Positions 33,923 to 41,878 of a stretch of DNA of 64,000 nt are shown here, piece after piece. How positions within the stretch are numbered: position 1 is the stretch's first letter; each line of letters opens with the position of its first letter. The position numbers and the translations under genes were made by a program. The DNA is from Treponema sp. (GTDB lineage: Bacteria; Spirochaetota; Spirochaetia; Treponematales; Treponemataceae). The notes under the pieces are model-generated. The model was not told the origin of the DNA and did not search any database. It worked only from the letters and a program-made list of their open reading frames with translations. Where the stretch lies: assembly GCA_024695475.1 (NCBI GenBank), contig JAILIC010000002.1, positions 47,519-111,518 of the forward strand, in the 5' to 3' direction.

Positions 33923-35833
33923 TTATACCTCAACTTGTACACTTTCTGCTTCTTTAGCTTCAAGGCGCACACCTTGTGCCTTTAAGCCTTTTTCTGCAAA
34001 ATCCTGAGCCTTAAATGTCTTTGATAACGTTTTAACTCGAGGCTTCTTAGCATAATTAACAGTAAACGAGAAGTTCTTTCGAGTGTCAATGTGCAATACT
34101 TCCATTCCATCAGGAGCAAAAAAGTAATCCCTGTTCATGATATAGGCTTCTACCCTACATCGCTTAATGTACATATATTGCGTCTGAGGGTCACGATAAA
34201 TAATCGTAAACAGTACTTTTGACAACGACTCTTTATCAGCAAAGCCACAATACCACATGCCAGGACCTACAAATATCTTTTCGGGAGTCTCTGTCACAGA
34301 ATAAATACCACTTTTTCGTACAAAGAAAATCTTGTCATAAGGGGTAACACGAAGTACTTCTTCTCCACCAAAGAATGTAGTACCAAGATAGCCATTTTTA
34401 GCATCATACTTAAGTGGTGTATCTCGTTTAACAACTTCCTTTACATTAACAGCCTTAAACGAAGTAATCTTTGTACGTCGCTTTGTATTTTCCTTATCGA
34501 TTTTTGCAAGAATACCATCCAGCCAAGACAGTGCATAATCTGTCAAATGCTTAAGTAATTTTTCAATTTCTTTTAGCCGTGCATTGATATTCTTTACTTC
34601 CTGCCTGTTTTTGTTGATATCATACAATGATATACGACGAATAGGTATTTTTAACAGTCTATCAACGTCATCAGGAGTTACTTCCCGTATAAGTTCCTCT
34701 TTAAACGGCTTAAACCCAGTAATAACTGCTTTAATAACAGTCTCAGCAGTTTTCATCGTCTCGATCTTTTTATAGATACGCTCTTCAATAAAAATGCGTT
34801 CCAATGTGCGAGCATGCAGGCGATCCATCAAGTCTGCCTTTTCAACGGTAAGCTCATCTTTAAGGACACCAAGCAACTGTTGTGCATGATACTGGATGAC
34901 TTCTGTGGCAGTCATATTGACTGGCATATTATCTTTGATAACCAGTAAATTACACGAAATTGACTGTTCACACTCAGTAAATGCATACAAGGCATCAACG
35001 ACATCCTTGGTATACACACCACGAGGAAGCTTTAATTCAATATTGACACTGTCAGCAGTGTAATCATGAATTGCAGCAATTTTTACCTTGTTACTGCGGG
35101 CAGCCTTTTCAATAGAATCAATTAAGGTCTCTGTTGTAGAGCCTTCAGGTATTTCGGTAATGACAATTTTTTTATCATCACTTGTATCCAGTTTTGCACG
35201 GACAATTACTTTTCCTAACCCATCGTTATAATCAGTAACATCCATTAAACCACCAGTTGGACAATCTGGATAAAGCTTAAATGGTTTACCCTGCAGACAT
35301 AATTTTTCAGCTTCAATAACTTCCCGGATATTATGAGGTAAAATCCGGGTACTCATACCGACAGCAATACCTTCAGCACCAAGAATCAACACCAATGGTA
35401 GTTTTGCTCTAAACTGTACAGGTTCCTCACTTCGACCATCATAGCTTGGTACATATTGTGTTATCTTCGGGTTATAAATAATATCACGGGCAAAAGGTCT
35501 GATACGACACTCAATATAACGAGGAGCTGAAGCGCGGTCTCCAGTATACAAGTTACCAAAATTTCCCTGCTTGTCGATAAATATCTCTTTATTGGCAAGG
35601 TTAACCAATGCCGTATAAATAGAAGCATCACCATGAGGATGATACTTCATACACTGACCGACAACATTAGCTACTTTATGAAAACGTCCATCATCAACTT
35701 CCAACAGTGTATGCAAAATACGACGCTGAACAGGCTTTAGGCCATCGACCAAATCAGGAATTGCACGATCACGAATAACGTAACTCGCATATTGAATAAA
35801 ATTATTATCAAAAAGATTTTTTACAAATGCCAT
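33923..35833 (-). CDS. parC: DNA topoisomerase IV/gyrase-type subunit A, short form
   Basis: A 636-residue type IIA topoisomerase A subunit. The breakage-reunion domain starts with IQYASYVIRDRAIPDLVDGLKPVQRRIL; the catalytic tyrosine is in SAPRYIECRI (about 110-118) and MKYHPHGDASIY is the quinolone-region helix. The C-terminal part after about residue 490 is only about 145 residues, far shorter than GyrA's six-bladed pinwheel, so a decatenase-type ParC is more likely than gyrase. GGGGAGGA precedes the ATG. It follows parE by 18 nt. Confidence 0.9.
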   Translation of the reverse strand: MAFVKNLFDNNFIQYASYVIRDRAIPDLVDGLKPVQRRILHTLLEVDDGRFHKVANVVGQCMKYHPHGDASIYTALVNLANKEIFIDKQGNFGNLYTGDRASAPRYIECRIRPFARDIIYNPKITQYVPSYDGRSEEPVQFRAKLPLVLILGAEGIAVGMSTRILPHNIREVIEAEKLCLQGKPFKLYPDCPTGGLMDVTDYNDGLGKVIVRAKLDTSDDKKIVITEIPEGSTTETLIDSIEKAARSNKVKIAAIHDYTADSVNIELKLPRGVYTKDVVDALYAFTECEQSISCNLLVIKDNMPVNMTATEVIQYHAQQLLGVLKDELTVEKADLMDRLHARTLERIFIEERIYKKIETMKTAETVIKAVITGFKPFKEELIREVTPDDVDRLLKIPIRRISLYDINKNRQEVKNINARLKEIEKLLKHLTDYALSWLDGILAKIDKENTKRRTKITSFKAVNVKEVVKRDTPLKYDAKNGYLGTTFFGGEEVLRVTPYDKIFFVRKSGIYSVTETPEKIFVGPGMWYCGFADKESLSKVLFTIIYRDPQTQYMYIKRCRVEAYIMNRDYFFAPDGMEVLHIDTRKNFSFTVNYAKKPRVKTLSKTFKAQDFAEKGLKAQGVRLEAKEAESVQVEV

Positions 35834-35851
35834 GAATACGTCCTCCCCACC

Positions 35852-37735
35852 TTATGCATCAATATCCGCAGACAAATTATGAATAATAAAGTCCCTGCGT
35901 TCTGGCGTATTCTTCCCCATATAAAATTCCAAAAGCTTTGGTACATTCTTTAATGATTGAATCGTTATAGGAGTCAGATGCATACCGACATCTTCGCTTT
36001 CGCCTTCTTTACGTTCGTGAATAAACTGACCAAACTCATCTGGGTTAATCTCACCCAAACCTTTAAATCGAGTTACCTCAACACCAGCTCCCAATGCTTT
36101 AATCTGTCTATCACGAGATATCTCATCATAACAATATCGTGTCGTTGTTTTATTACGAACACGAAACAAAGGTGTTTCAAGTATAAAAACTCGCCCACTC
36201 GTAACAAGTTCTTCAAAAAAGCCTAAGAAAAAAGTGAGCATCAAATTACGGATATGGAATCCATCATTATCAGCATCGGTAGCAATGATAATTTTAGCAT
36301 AGCGTACATCAGCCACATCATCTTGAATACCAAGAGCCATCATCAGATTATAGAGCTCTTCATTTTTATAAATATCAGCAGGCTTGCATCCATACATATT
36401 GGCAGGTTTACCCCGCAAGCTAAAGATTGCCTGAGTCTTTGCATCACGACAACCAACCATGGCACCTGTTGCAGAATCACCCTCGGTAATAAATATCATT
36501 GAGTTTTCGCCGTTTTTACCATCCTCAATATGATAGCGACAGTCTTTAAGCTTAGGAATCTTAAACGAAATCTTTTTTGCAGCTTCTCGTGCTTCCTTTT
36601 TGACACCGTTAATTTCTGCATGGGCTTTTTGATTTCGAATAATTTTTTCTTCAATACCGCCAGCAGACTGAGGATTATGACGAAGCCAGTCATCAACTGC
36701 AACTTGAACAGCCTTCATAATTGGCTGGCGAATTTCTACATTACCCAGTTTATTCTTGGTCTGACTGGTAAACATAGGTTCATCAATATTTATTTTAAGT
36801 GCTACAACAAGGCCACCAGTCACATCTTTGATGTCGTACTCTTTTTTATAAAAGTCATTAATTCCTTTAGTAAACCCATCAAGGAAGCTGGTAACATGAG
36901 TACCGCCATCACTTGTTTCCTGTCCATTAACATAGGAATAAACGGTCTTTTCCAGTTCACTGGTATGCGTAAAGACACACTCCATCATGTCATTTTTAAA
37001 AAAACAATAGGGATATAAAGGGGTGCCATTTATTTCTTTAGCCAATAAATCTGTCAGACCATTTTGACTAAAGTATTCCTGTTTATTGCAGATTATTTTT
37101 AATCCAGGATTGAGGTATACATAGTTCCACAGGCGTTTTTCGACCATTTCCATGTTGTATGCATACTTACCAAACATTTCTGTATCAGGAACAAACTCCA
37201 GATACGTACCGTTTTGTGCACCAGGTTTAGCAGCGCCTGTCTTGCTGCTTTTTTTGACACCACGCTCAAACTCAACAACAGCCATTTTGCCGTCACGGAT
37301 TGAGGCAGCTCTAAAATATGAAGACAAAGCATTAGCAGCTTTTATACCAACGCCATTCATACCAATAGCCTGTTTAAAAACAGAGTCATTATACTTTGCA
37401 CCAGTATTAGTCTTTGAAACACAATCTTCGAGACTTCCAAGCGGGATACCACGACCAAAGTCACGGATCCGTACTCTTCCATCTTCACTGATATCAATAT
37501 TTATAACAGAACCAAAACCTTGAGAGAATTCATCGACTGCGTTGTCGATTCCTTCTTTAAGGAGAATGTAAATACCATCATTTTCATCGGAACCGTCGCC
37601 AAGGCTACCGATATACATACCAGGACGGCGACGGATATGTTCCAGGCCTTCAAGATGCTGGATACTATTTTCATCATACACTGCGGCTTTTTTTGCAGTC
37701 TTTGACTCTTCTGATTTTGTAATTTTTCCACCCAT
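35852..37735 (-). CDS. parE: DNA topoisomerase IV subunit B
   Basis: A 627-residue GHKL ATPase subunit. ATP-lid and binding motifs are RRRPGMYIGS, EGIDNAVDE and GRGIPLG near the N-terminus; the TOPRIM acidic residues are in FITEGDSATG and IIATDADNDGFHI; the C-terminal RFKGLGEINPDEF is typical. The start at 37735 is chosen over an in-frame TTG at 37771, because that extension would be translated from promoter DNA. It is first in an operon with parC, a membrane protein and yigZ. Confidence 0.93.
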   Translation of the reverse strand: MGGKITKSEESKTAKKAAVYDENSIQHLEGLEHIRRRPGMYIGSLGDGSDENDGIYILLKEGIDNAVDEFSQGFGSVINIDISEDGRVRIRDFGRGIPLGSLEDCVSKTNTGAKYNDSVFKQAIGMNGVGIKAANALSSYFRAASIRDGKMAVVEFERGVKKSSKTGAAKPGAQNGTYLEFVPDTEMFGKYAYNMEMVEKRLWNYVYLNPGLKIICNKQEYFSQNGLTDLLAKEINGTPLYPYCFFKNDMMECVFTHTSELEKTVYSYVNGQETSDGGTHVTSFLDGFTKGINDFYKKEYDIKDVTGGLVVALKINIDEPMFTSQTKNKLGNVEIRQPIMKAVQVAVDDWLRHNPQSAGGIEEKIIRNQKAHAEINGVKKEAREAAKKISFKIPKLKDCRYHIEDGKNGENSMIFITEGDSATGAMVGCRDAKTQAIFSLRGKPANMYGCKPADIYKNEELYNLMMALGIQDDVADVRYAKIIIATDADNDGFHIRNLMLTFFLGFFEELVTSGRVFILETPLFRVRNKTTTRYCYDEISRDRQIKALGAGVEVTRFKGLGEINPDEFGQFIHERKEGESEDVGMHLTPITIQSLKNVPKLLEFYMGKNTPERRDFIIHNLSADIDA

Positions 37736-37742
37736 AAAGAGT

Positions 37743-37771
37743 ATTATATAGTATAAAATTAGTGGTTGCAA
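37743..37771 (-). promoter_or_regulatory. Promoter of parE-parC, leaderless type
   Basis: On the minus strand TTGCAA (37766-37771), 17-nt spacer, TATAAT (37743-37748), then 7 nt to the ATG at 37735. No Shine-Dalgarno sequence, so the mRNA is predicted to begin at the start codon. Confidence 0.75.
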
Positions 37772-37818
37772 TAAAGACCAGACGTATCAATTTCTACAAA
37801 AGCCGCATCTTTTCTTTC

Positions 37819-38136
37819 TTAGCGGTAACTAAACCCATTCGTGTTTTTTTTCTTTCGTTGTATTTCAATCATTGGATCAAGTTCTCCCACTCCATAAGCA
37901 CTCCAATGACGAGTTACAAAGGCAACTCCACCGCCAGCGACTCCTTCAAGTTCCTCATCAGAAAGCTCACCTGCACCAGCCTGCATCATCTCCACAAGCT
38001 CTTTAGTAGTAAAGTCAATTCCTGCCTTTTTTGCCACAGCAACAACAGCTTCTGCTTGTGCAACAGATAGCTCTTTCTTCAGGTTCTCGTCGTTTGCCAC
38101 TTTTTCAAAAAACTTCTCTACGTTTTCCTTTGCCAT
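37819..38136 (-). CDS. Nif11-like leader RiPP precursor peptide, long core
   Basis: A 105-residue peptide. Residues 1-68 are a Nif11-type leader (MAKENVEKFFEKVAND..., helical) ending in the double-glycine motif ELEGVAGG; the predicted core of about 36 residues is GVAFVTRHWSAYGVGELDPM followed by a basic tail rich in Lys/Arg/Asn and ending FSYR. The core has no cysteine and few Ser/Thr. AAAGGAGG precedes the ATG. It is the last of four small genes in the precursor operon, separated from the fourth-gene peptide upstream by 12 nt. The mature product and its modification are unknown. Confidence 0.85.
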   Translation of the reverse strand: MAKENVEKFFEKVANDENLKKELSVAQAEAVVAVAKKAGIDFTTKELVEMMQAGAGELSDEELEGVAGGGVAFVTRHWSAYGVGELDPMIEIQRKKKNTNGFSYR

Positions 38137-38148
38137 ATAGACCTCCTT

Positions 38149-38382
38149 TTAGTTCTTAAGATGCAGTATATCAGTAGCCTTACTTTGTATATCAGAACCG
38201 GGTATAACCGAACTGGCAGTATCGTTAGTACCTGCAGCGCTTATGTAATCAAGATCTGCGTCTTCAAGAGCATTCTTTTCATCAGATAGCGTCTGCGCTA
38301 TGACCGAATTTAATTCCGGTTGCGGTTCAAAACGCTGATAGTCAAAGACAGTACGTAGCCTCTCCTTAAAACTCCGTTTCAT
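38149..38382 (-). CDS. Small peptide with an AAG-type leader end, putative second precursor class
   Basis: A 77-residue peptide unlike its Nif11 neighbours. It starts basic (MKRSFKERLRTVFDYQRF) and has an acidic segment LEDADLDYISAAG (about 39-51) that resembles the end of a double-glycine leader with Ala-Gly instead of Gly-Gly. A 26-residue Ser/Thr/Asp-rich tail (TNDTASSVIPG...) follows. AAGGGG lies 5 nt before the ATG. It sits inside the precursor operon between two Nif11 peptides. It could be a different RiPP precursor, an immunity peptide or an adapter; the Ser/Thr content would suit O-glycosylation. Confidence 0.5.
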   Translation of the reverse strand: MKRSFKERLRTVFDYQRFEPQPELNSVIAQTLSDEKNALEDADLDYISAAGTNDTASSVIPGSDIQSKATDILHLKN

Positions 38383-38413
38383 GCATACCCCTTATTCTTT
38401 TTATCAGAGGTAA

Positions 38414-38722
38414 CTAACAAAGGCGGGGCTGTGGTCTATCTTGCAGTTTACCATAACGCTCTTGAATTTTTTCCTCATATTTAAAACCGCCATATGCCCA
38501 CGGATTATAAGACCAGCCACCAGCAACCGCATCCAGTTCGCTGTCAGAAAGCTCGCCAGCGGCAGTCTTTGCACTTGCAAGCAGTTCTTCCACCGTAAAG
38601 TCAAAGCCTGCTTTTTTTGCAACCGCTACCAAAGCGTCTGCCTGGGCAGCAGCAAGTGCTTTCTTTAGATTATCATCCTTTGCTACTTTTTCAAAAAACT
38701 TCTTAACATTTTCTTTTGCCAT
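38414..38722 (-). CDS. Nif11-like leader RiPP precursor peptide, Tyr/Trp-rich core
   Basis: A 102-residue peptide. The leader (1-69) is nearly identical to its upstream neighbour (MAKENVKKFFEKVAKDDNLKKAL...) and ends ELDAVAGG; the predicted core is about 33 residues starting WSYNPWAYGGFKYEEKIQ and ending PRLC. The core holds four Tyr and two Trp, and its only Cys is the last residue. The start at 38722 has GAGGAG 6 nt upstream; an in-frame ATG at 38746 has no such site. Two stem-loops precede it. Confidence 0.87.
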   Translation of the reverse strand: MAKENVKKFFEKVAKDDNLKKALAAAQADALVAVAKKAGFDFTVEELLASAKTAAGELSDSELDAVAGGWSYNPWAYGGFKYEEKIQERYGKLQDRPQPRLC

Positions 38723-38750
38723 AAATATCTCCTCATAGTTTCTCAATCAA

Positions 38751-38838
38751 CATACCTCGGCACAAACATCGAGGTATGCTATAATTCTTTCAACGTTAGC
38801 ATATATTCCCTGCAGCATTACCACTTCCGCAGGGAATA
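38751..38838 (-). promoter_or_regulatory. Two intercistronic stem-loops in the precursor operon
   Basis: Between the first and second precursor genes lie two perfect inverted repeats: 10-bp arms at 38804-38813/38829-38838 (loop 15 nt) and 9-bp arms at 38751-38759/38770-38778 (loop 10 nt). Neither has a T-run on the minus strand. They may process or stabilise the mRNA so that the first peptide is made in excess. Confidence 0.55.
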
Positions 38839-38846
38839 AAGTGTTC

Positions 38847-39089
38847 TTATTCCTGTTCTTTAGCCCATCCGAAATGGAACCAACCGCCTGCAACACCTTC
38901 AAGTGCCTCATCAGAAATTTCTTTACTATCTGCCTTAGTCTGAGAGGTAAGCTCTTCAATTGTAAAGTCAAAGCCTGCTTTTTTAGCCACCGCTATCAAA
39001 GCATCTGTCTGGGCTGCAGCAAGTGCTTTCTTTAATTCTTCGTCTTTTGCTAGTTTTTCAAAAAACTTCTTAACATTTTCTTTTGCCAT
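38847..39089 (-). CDS. Nif11-like leader RiPP precursor peptide, short core
   Basis: An 80-residue peptide. Its 69-residue leader, ending ALEGVAGG, shares most positions with the other two Nif11 leaders. The core is only 11 residues, WFHFGWAKEQE, with two Trp and two Phe and no Ser, Thr or Cys. AAGGAGG lies 7 nt before the ATG. It is first in the operon and the nearest gene to the shared promoter element at 39151-39186. An 11-residue core free of nucleophilic side chains leaves aromatic, Lys, His or backbone modification as options. Confidence 0.87.
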   Translation of the reverse strand: MAKENVKKFFEKLAKDEELKKALAAAQTDALIAVAKKAGFDFTIEELTSQTKADSKEISDEALEGVAGGWFHFGWAKEQE

Positions 39090-39150
39090 ACAAATACCTC
39101 CTTATGGCTTCTTAATTTTTTAATCGCTGATACAGCAGCGTGCTTACACT

Positions 39151-39186
39151 TATTTAGACAACTAACTAAAAAAACGGGCAAAAAAA
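39151..39186 (-). promoter_or_regulatory. Bipartite ECF-type promoter of the precursor operon
   Basis: On the minus strand CCGTTTTT, 7 nt, GTTGTCTAAATA, preceded by a T-tract. The same bipartite element with identical spacing lies before the glycosyltransferase operon (46987-47021). The GTC core in the downstream half fits ECF -10 regions, and an ECF sigma gene lies between the two operons. About 60 nt separate it from the first precursor ATG. Confidence 0.65.
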
Positions 39187-39223
39187 CGATAAAAAAAAAT
39201 CATACTACACCTTGTGTTTTTAT

Positions 39224-39252
39224 TTGACAGCAGCATATTACTCTCTTAAAAT
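39224..39252 (+). promoter_or_regulatory. Housekeeping promoter of the ECF sigma gene
   Basis: TTGACA (39224-39229), 17-nt spacer, TAAAAT (39247-39252), about 35 nt before the ATG at 39288. The bipartite element of the RiPP operons is absent, so the sigma gene appears not to be autoregulated through it. Confidence 0.7.
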
Positions 39253-39287
39253 TATTTAGAGTACAAACGAACGGGATTATAATAAAA

Positions 39288-39785
39288 ATGCTTGACTGCA
39301 AAAAAATCTATGAAGACTATTCAGACAAAGTGTACGCATACTTAAGAGGACACCTGCACAATCAGGCGGATATAGAAGACGTACACTCTCAAGTGTTCAG
39401 TAGAATTGTGCAGTATGCGCCCACCTACCGCGGAAATCCTAACGCCGTTTCAAGCTTTGTGTACACCATCACCAGAAACTGCACTATTAACTATGTAAAA
39501 AAGAAAAAACCGCTTACCGGTGTAGAAGCCATGGACGGTCTTGAACAACTGCCCGAAAAATCAAATATTGAAGAGAAACTTATCCAGACTGAAACACAAA
39601 AGGCACTAGCCCGTGCAATTGCCTTTTTGACAGAACAAGAGCGAACACTTATCATCTACAGCTATTACCAAAACCTTTCGCTTAAAAAAACAGCAATAAA
39701 AATGGGTATATCCTACGGCATCTGTAAATACCTTCACAAAGCCGCACTTAATAAGCTTAAAACAGCCATGAAAAACGCAATCTAA
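39288..39785 (+). CDS. ECF-type RNA polymerase sigma factor
   Basis: A 165-residue ECF sigma factor with region 2 at about 5-70 (ADIEDVHSQVFSRI..., core-binding and -10 recognition) and region 4 at about 100-155 (LTEQERTLIIYSYYQNLSLKKTA..., helix-turn-helix). No anti-sigma gene is adjacent. It is divergent from the precursor operon and convergent with the glycosyltransferase operon. The shared element before both of these operons suggests it switches on precursors and modifying enzymes together. Its region 4 C-terminal helix (SYGICKYLHKAALNKLK) is typical. The ribosome-binding site is weak. Confidence 0.88.
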   Translation: MLDCKKIYEDYSDKVYAYLRGHLHNQADIEDVHSQVFSRIVQYAPTYRGNPNAVSSFVYTITRNCTINYVKKKKPLTGVEAMDGLEQLPEKSNIEEKLIQTETQKALARAIAFLTEQERTLIIYSYYQNLSLKKTAIKMGISYGICKYLHKAALNKLKTAMKNAI

Positions 39786-39857
39786 TTGTACAGCTGCGTA
39801 TGCCGTTTGGGTTTACATTACCCCAGAAACTTTCAGACTAGTAACACAAGTTGCTAC

Positions 39858-40664
39858 CTACAAAGCCCACACATTCTGCTCCTTGCTTCTTAAGTACATA
39901 GCATTCCACTGCAAAAGCGCATCGTACAGCTTACGATATTTCAACACGTTGTTAATAAGCTGATAGTCACTAAGGCGCTCTGCAAACGGAGTAGCACTCT
40001 TTTCTGCAAGAGCCAGGTAGTATGCAGCTTTATCGATTTTACCGGAAAGTACGCAGTCTAAATAACACTGCGCGCACAGCCAGAAACTGTCATGCAGCTC
40101 CTGTTCGCTCAACTTTTCCATAATGCGTATGTTGCGCGCATAGTCTGGCTCTCCGTGCTTTGCGTGCCGTATAACAAAGTCCGCCTGCACCACATCGGCT
40201 TTAGAAAGCCGCATTTCTTCCGGAGGTACTAGGTGCTCGTGTATAATACCCTGCCAAATAAAGCCCTTGCTGCGCTTTACGATACGTGGATATATAAACA
40301 CACCCCCGTTTTCTGGTCGAGCATAGCCAGCTAGTATCAGACTGCCGGAAGCCTCTGCTTTCCATGCATGTATTTTACGGCAGTTTTCGTCGTCTATGCG
40401 GTCATCAGCATCAAGCCACATAATGTAATCACAGCCTGCCTTGCCGTACGAAAAATTCCGCGCTGCTGCAAAGTCATCGCACCAGGTAAAATCATACACC
40501 TGCGTTGTATAACATGCTGCTATTTCCTTAGTGCGGTCTGTAGAGCCTGTATCTACAATAATAAGTTCATCTGCAAAACGTGTGGTGTCCTGTAAACAGG
40601 CGTCTAACACCGTCTCTTCATTTTTTACTATCATGCATACACTAAGCGTAGCCGGACTTTTCAT
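39858..40664 (-). CDS. GT2 family glycosyltransferase
   Basis: A 268-residue GT-A glycosyltransferase. LSVCMIVKNEETVLDACL starts the nucleotide-sugar domain; VDTGSTDRT, the DDFAAARNFSYGKA block and the DxD motif MWLDADD (about 91-97) follow. The C-terminal part is helical (LYLALAEKSATPFAERLSDYQ). The domain matches SunS-like and tetratricopeptide-linked GT2 enzymes in small-peptide clusters, and is close to both halves of the 46981 protein. Its start overlaps the radical SAM gene's stop by 4 nt (ATGA), so it is the last gene of the operon. Acceptor unknown: precursor peptides are the natural candidates. Confidence 0.85.
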   Translation of the reverse strand: MKSPATLSVCMIVKNEETVLDACLQDTTRFADELIIVDTGSTDRTKEIAACYTTQVYDFTWCDDFAAARNFSYGKAGCDYIMWLDADDRIDDENCRKIHAWKAEASGSLILAGYARPENGGVFIYPRIVKRSKGFIWQGIIHEHLVPPEEMRLSKADVVQADFVIRHAKHGEPDYARNIRIMEKLSEQELHDSFWLCAQCYLDCVLSGKIDKAAYYLALAEKSATPFAERLSDYQLINNVLKYRKLYDALLQWNAMYLRSKEQNVWAL

Positions 40665-41878
40665 AAGAGTGGCCCCTTTTCTGCTACAGTCTTTTCTGCT
40701 TCACGCACAAGCTGCTCAGCTTTGGGCACATTTTGTGCACACACACTCAGACAACACTGACAGGCCTGTAGCGGCTCTGTTCTGTAATAGAACGTTTTCA
40801 GACGCGTACGTAACGAGACGGAAGCATCGCCTTCATCCACATCTTCATTCAGTAAATGAACACATTCGTCCTCTCGGTGCGGATAAAAGCCGATTGCATC
40901 TCCGTGCGCTGTACGCGGGCAACTATAAAATGTACCATCAAGTACTGTGCAGCAGTTTTCTTTGGACTTGCACAAGTTATAAAACTTAAGATTCTCCGCT
41001 TCGTTTTTTTTATACACAACATCAGGTTTGCCGTAATCGTACCACAGTGCGTCAGCACACGTTTCTGAAAAAGGAATAGCACGGTCTACAAGCTGTTTTT
41101 TTATAGCCTCTTCATGTACAGAAAGCGCACCATAATTGCTCAAATACACAGCGGCAAGCGGATTTTTGGCCAGAGCATCCAACACAGATTCCGTAAACAG
41201 AATGGTACCGTTAGTAATAAGCTGGATACCCAGTATCTTGCCACCAAGCGCAACTTCAGGCAGACGTAAAATATCGGCGAGCAGTTCTTGTTCCATAAGC
41301 GGTTCACCACCTAAAATCTTGAACATAGCTACCCCATCTACAGCAGCAAGCAGTCGCCGTACACTCTGTATAACAACTGCATGATCAAGGCGTTCCTGCA
41401 CCCCTGTATAGTACTGCATCAAATTTGAGCAATACTTACATCGCAGAGTACACCGCTTGGTTAGCACAATTTCCACCCCACCAAGGTACAAGCCCTGCTT
41501 TTGCCTGCGATAGAGCGAGGTAAAGTACATGAAATAATCCTGCTTTAAAAACCCATCATCTATAACAGCTACCGCAGAATAAAAGTCCGAAAGTCCGCTG
41601 AACCCAAGTGCACGCAAGTAACTTTTATAGAATGTTTTTCCGACAAGGATTATGTAGTCATTGCGGTAATCCGCAAGTGATACTGCCCCAATAACCTGAT
41701 ACGGTTCCTGTTGGCCAGCAAATTCATCGTCACAGATGCGCACCGTAAGCGTAAATGGTGTATTAAAAAACCGCTCATACGATTTCTTTATTTGTTTTAG
41801 AAATGGTACGCATCTTGCATAGGGACCACACAACAAAAGAGGCCGTCCGTCATAGCTTTGCCAGGTAAATGCTTTCAC
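40661..41878 (-). CDS. Radical SAM protein with C-terminal Cys-rich region
   Basis: A 405-residue protein. Residues about 1-130 form a non-radical-SAM N-terminal region with a Rossmann-like pattern. The radical SAM cluster motif is in TKRCTLRCKYC (Cys 143, 147, 150), followed by FKILGGEPLM and QLITNGT typical of the barrel. The C-terminus has seven or more cysteines (C303, C309, C310, C320, CQCC at 373-376, C380), suggesting SPASM/twitch-like auxiliary iron-sulfur clusters as in peptide-modifying enzymes. It is flanked by glycosyltransferases in the same operon (4-nt overlap at both ends), so it probably modifies the precursors or a sugar. The exact chemistry is unknown. Confidence 0.82.
   Translation of the reverse strand: MKAFTWQSYDGRPLLLCGPYARCVPFLKQIKKSYERFFNTPFTLTVRICDDEFAGQQEPYQVIGAVSLADYRNDYIILVGKTFYKSYLRALGFSGLSDFYSAVAVIDDGFLKQDYFMYFTSLYRRQKQGLYLGGVEIVLTKRCTLRCKYCSNLMQYYTGVQERLDHAVVIQSVRRLLAAVDGVAMFKILGGEPLMEQELLADILRLPEVALGGKILGIQLITNGTILFTESVLDALAKNPLAAVYLSNYGALSVHEEAIKKQLVDRAIPFSETCADALWYDYGKPDVVYKKNEAENLKFYNLCKSKENCCTVLDGTFYSCPRTAHGDAIGFYPHREDECVHLLNEDVDEGDASVSLRTRLKTFYYRTEPLQACQCCLSVCAQNVPKAEQLVREAEKTVAEKGPLL

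Noticed and set aside
33923..37735. Calling the topoisomerase pair GyrA/GyrB
   Set aside because: The A-subunit C-terminal domain is too short for a gyrase pinwheel; topoisomerase IV is the better guess, though gyrase cannot be wholly excluded.
37736..37771. TTG start extending ParE by 12 residues
   Set aside because: The extension coincides with a TTGCAA-17-TATAAT promoter and would need translation of promoter DNA; ATG at 37735 fits.
37819..39089. Lanthipeptide or sactipeptide class for the Nif11 peptides
   Set aside because: Cores have almost no Cys, and no LanM/LanB-like gene is present in the window.
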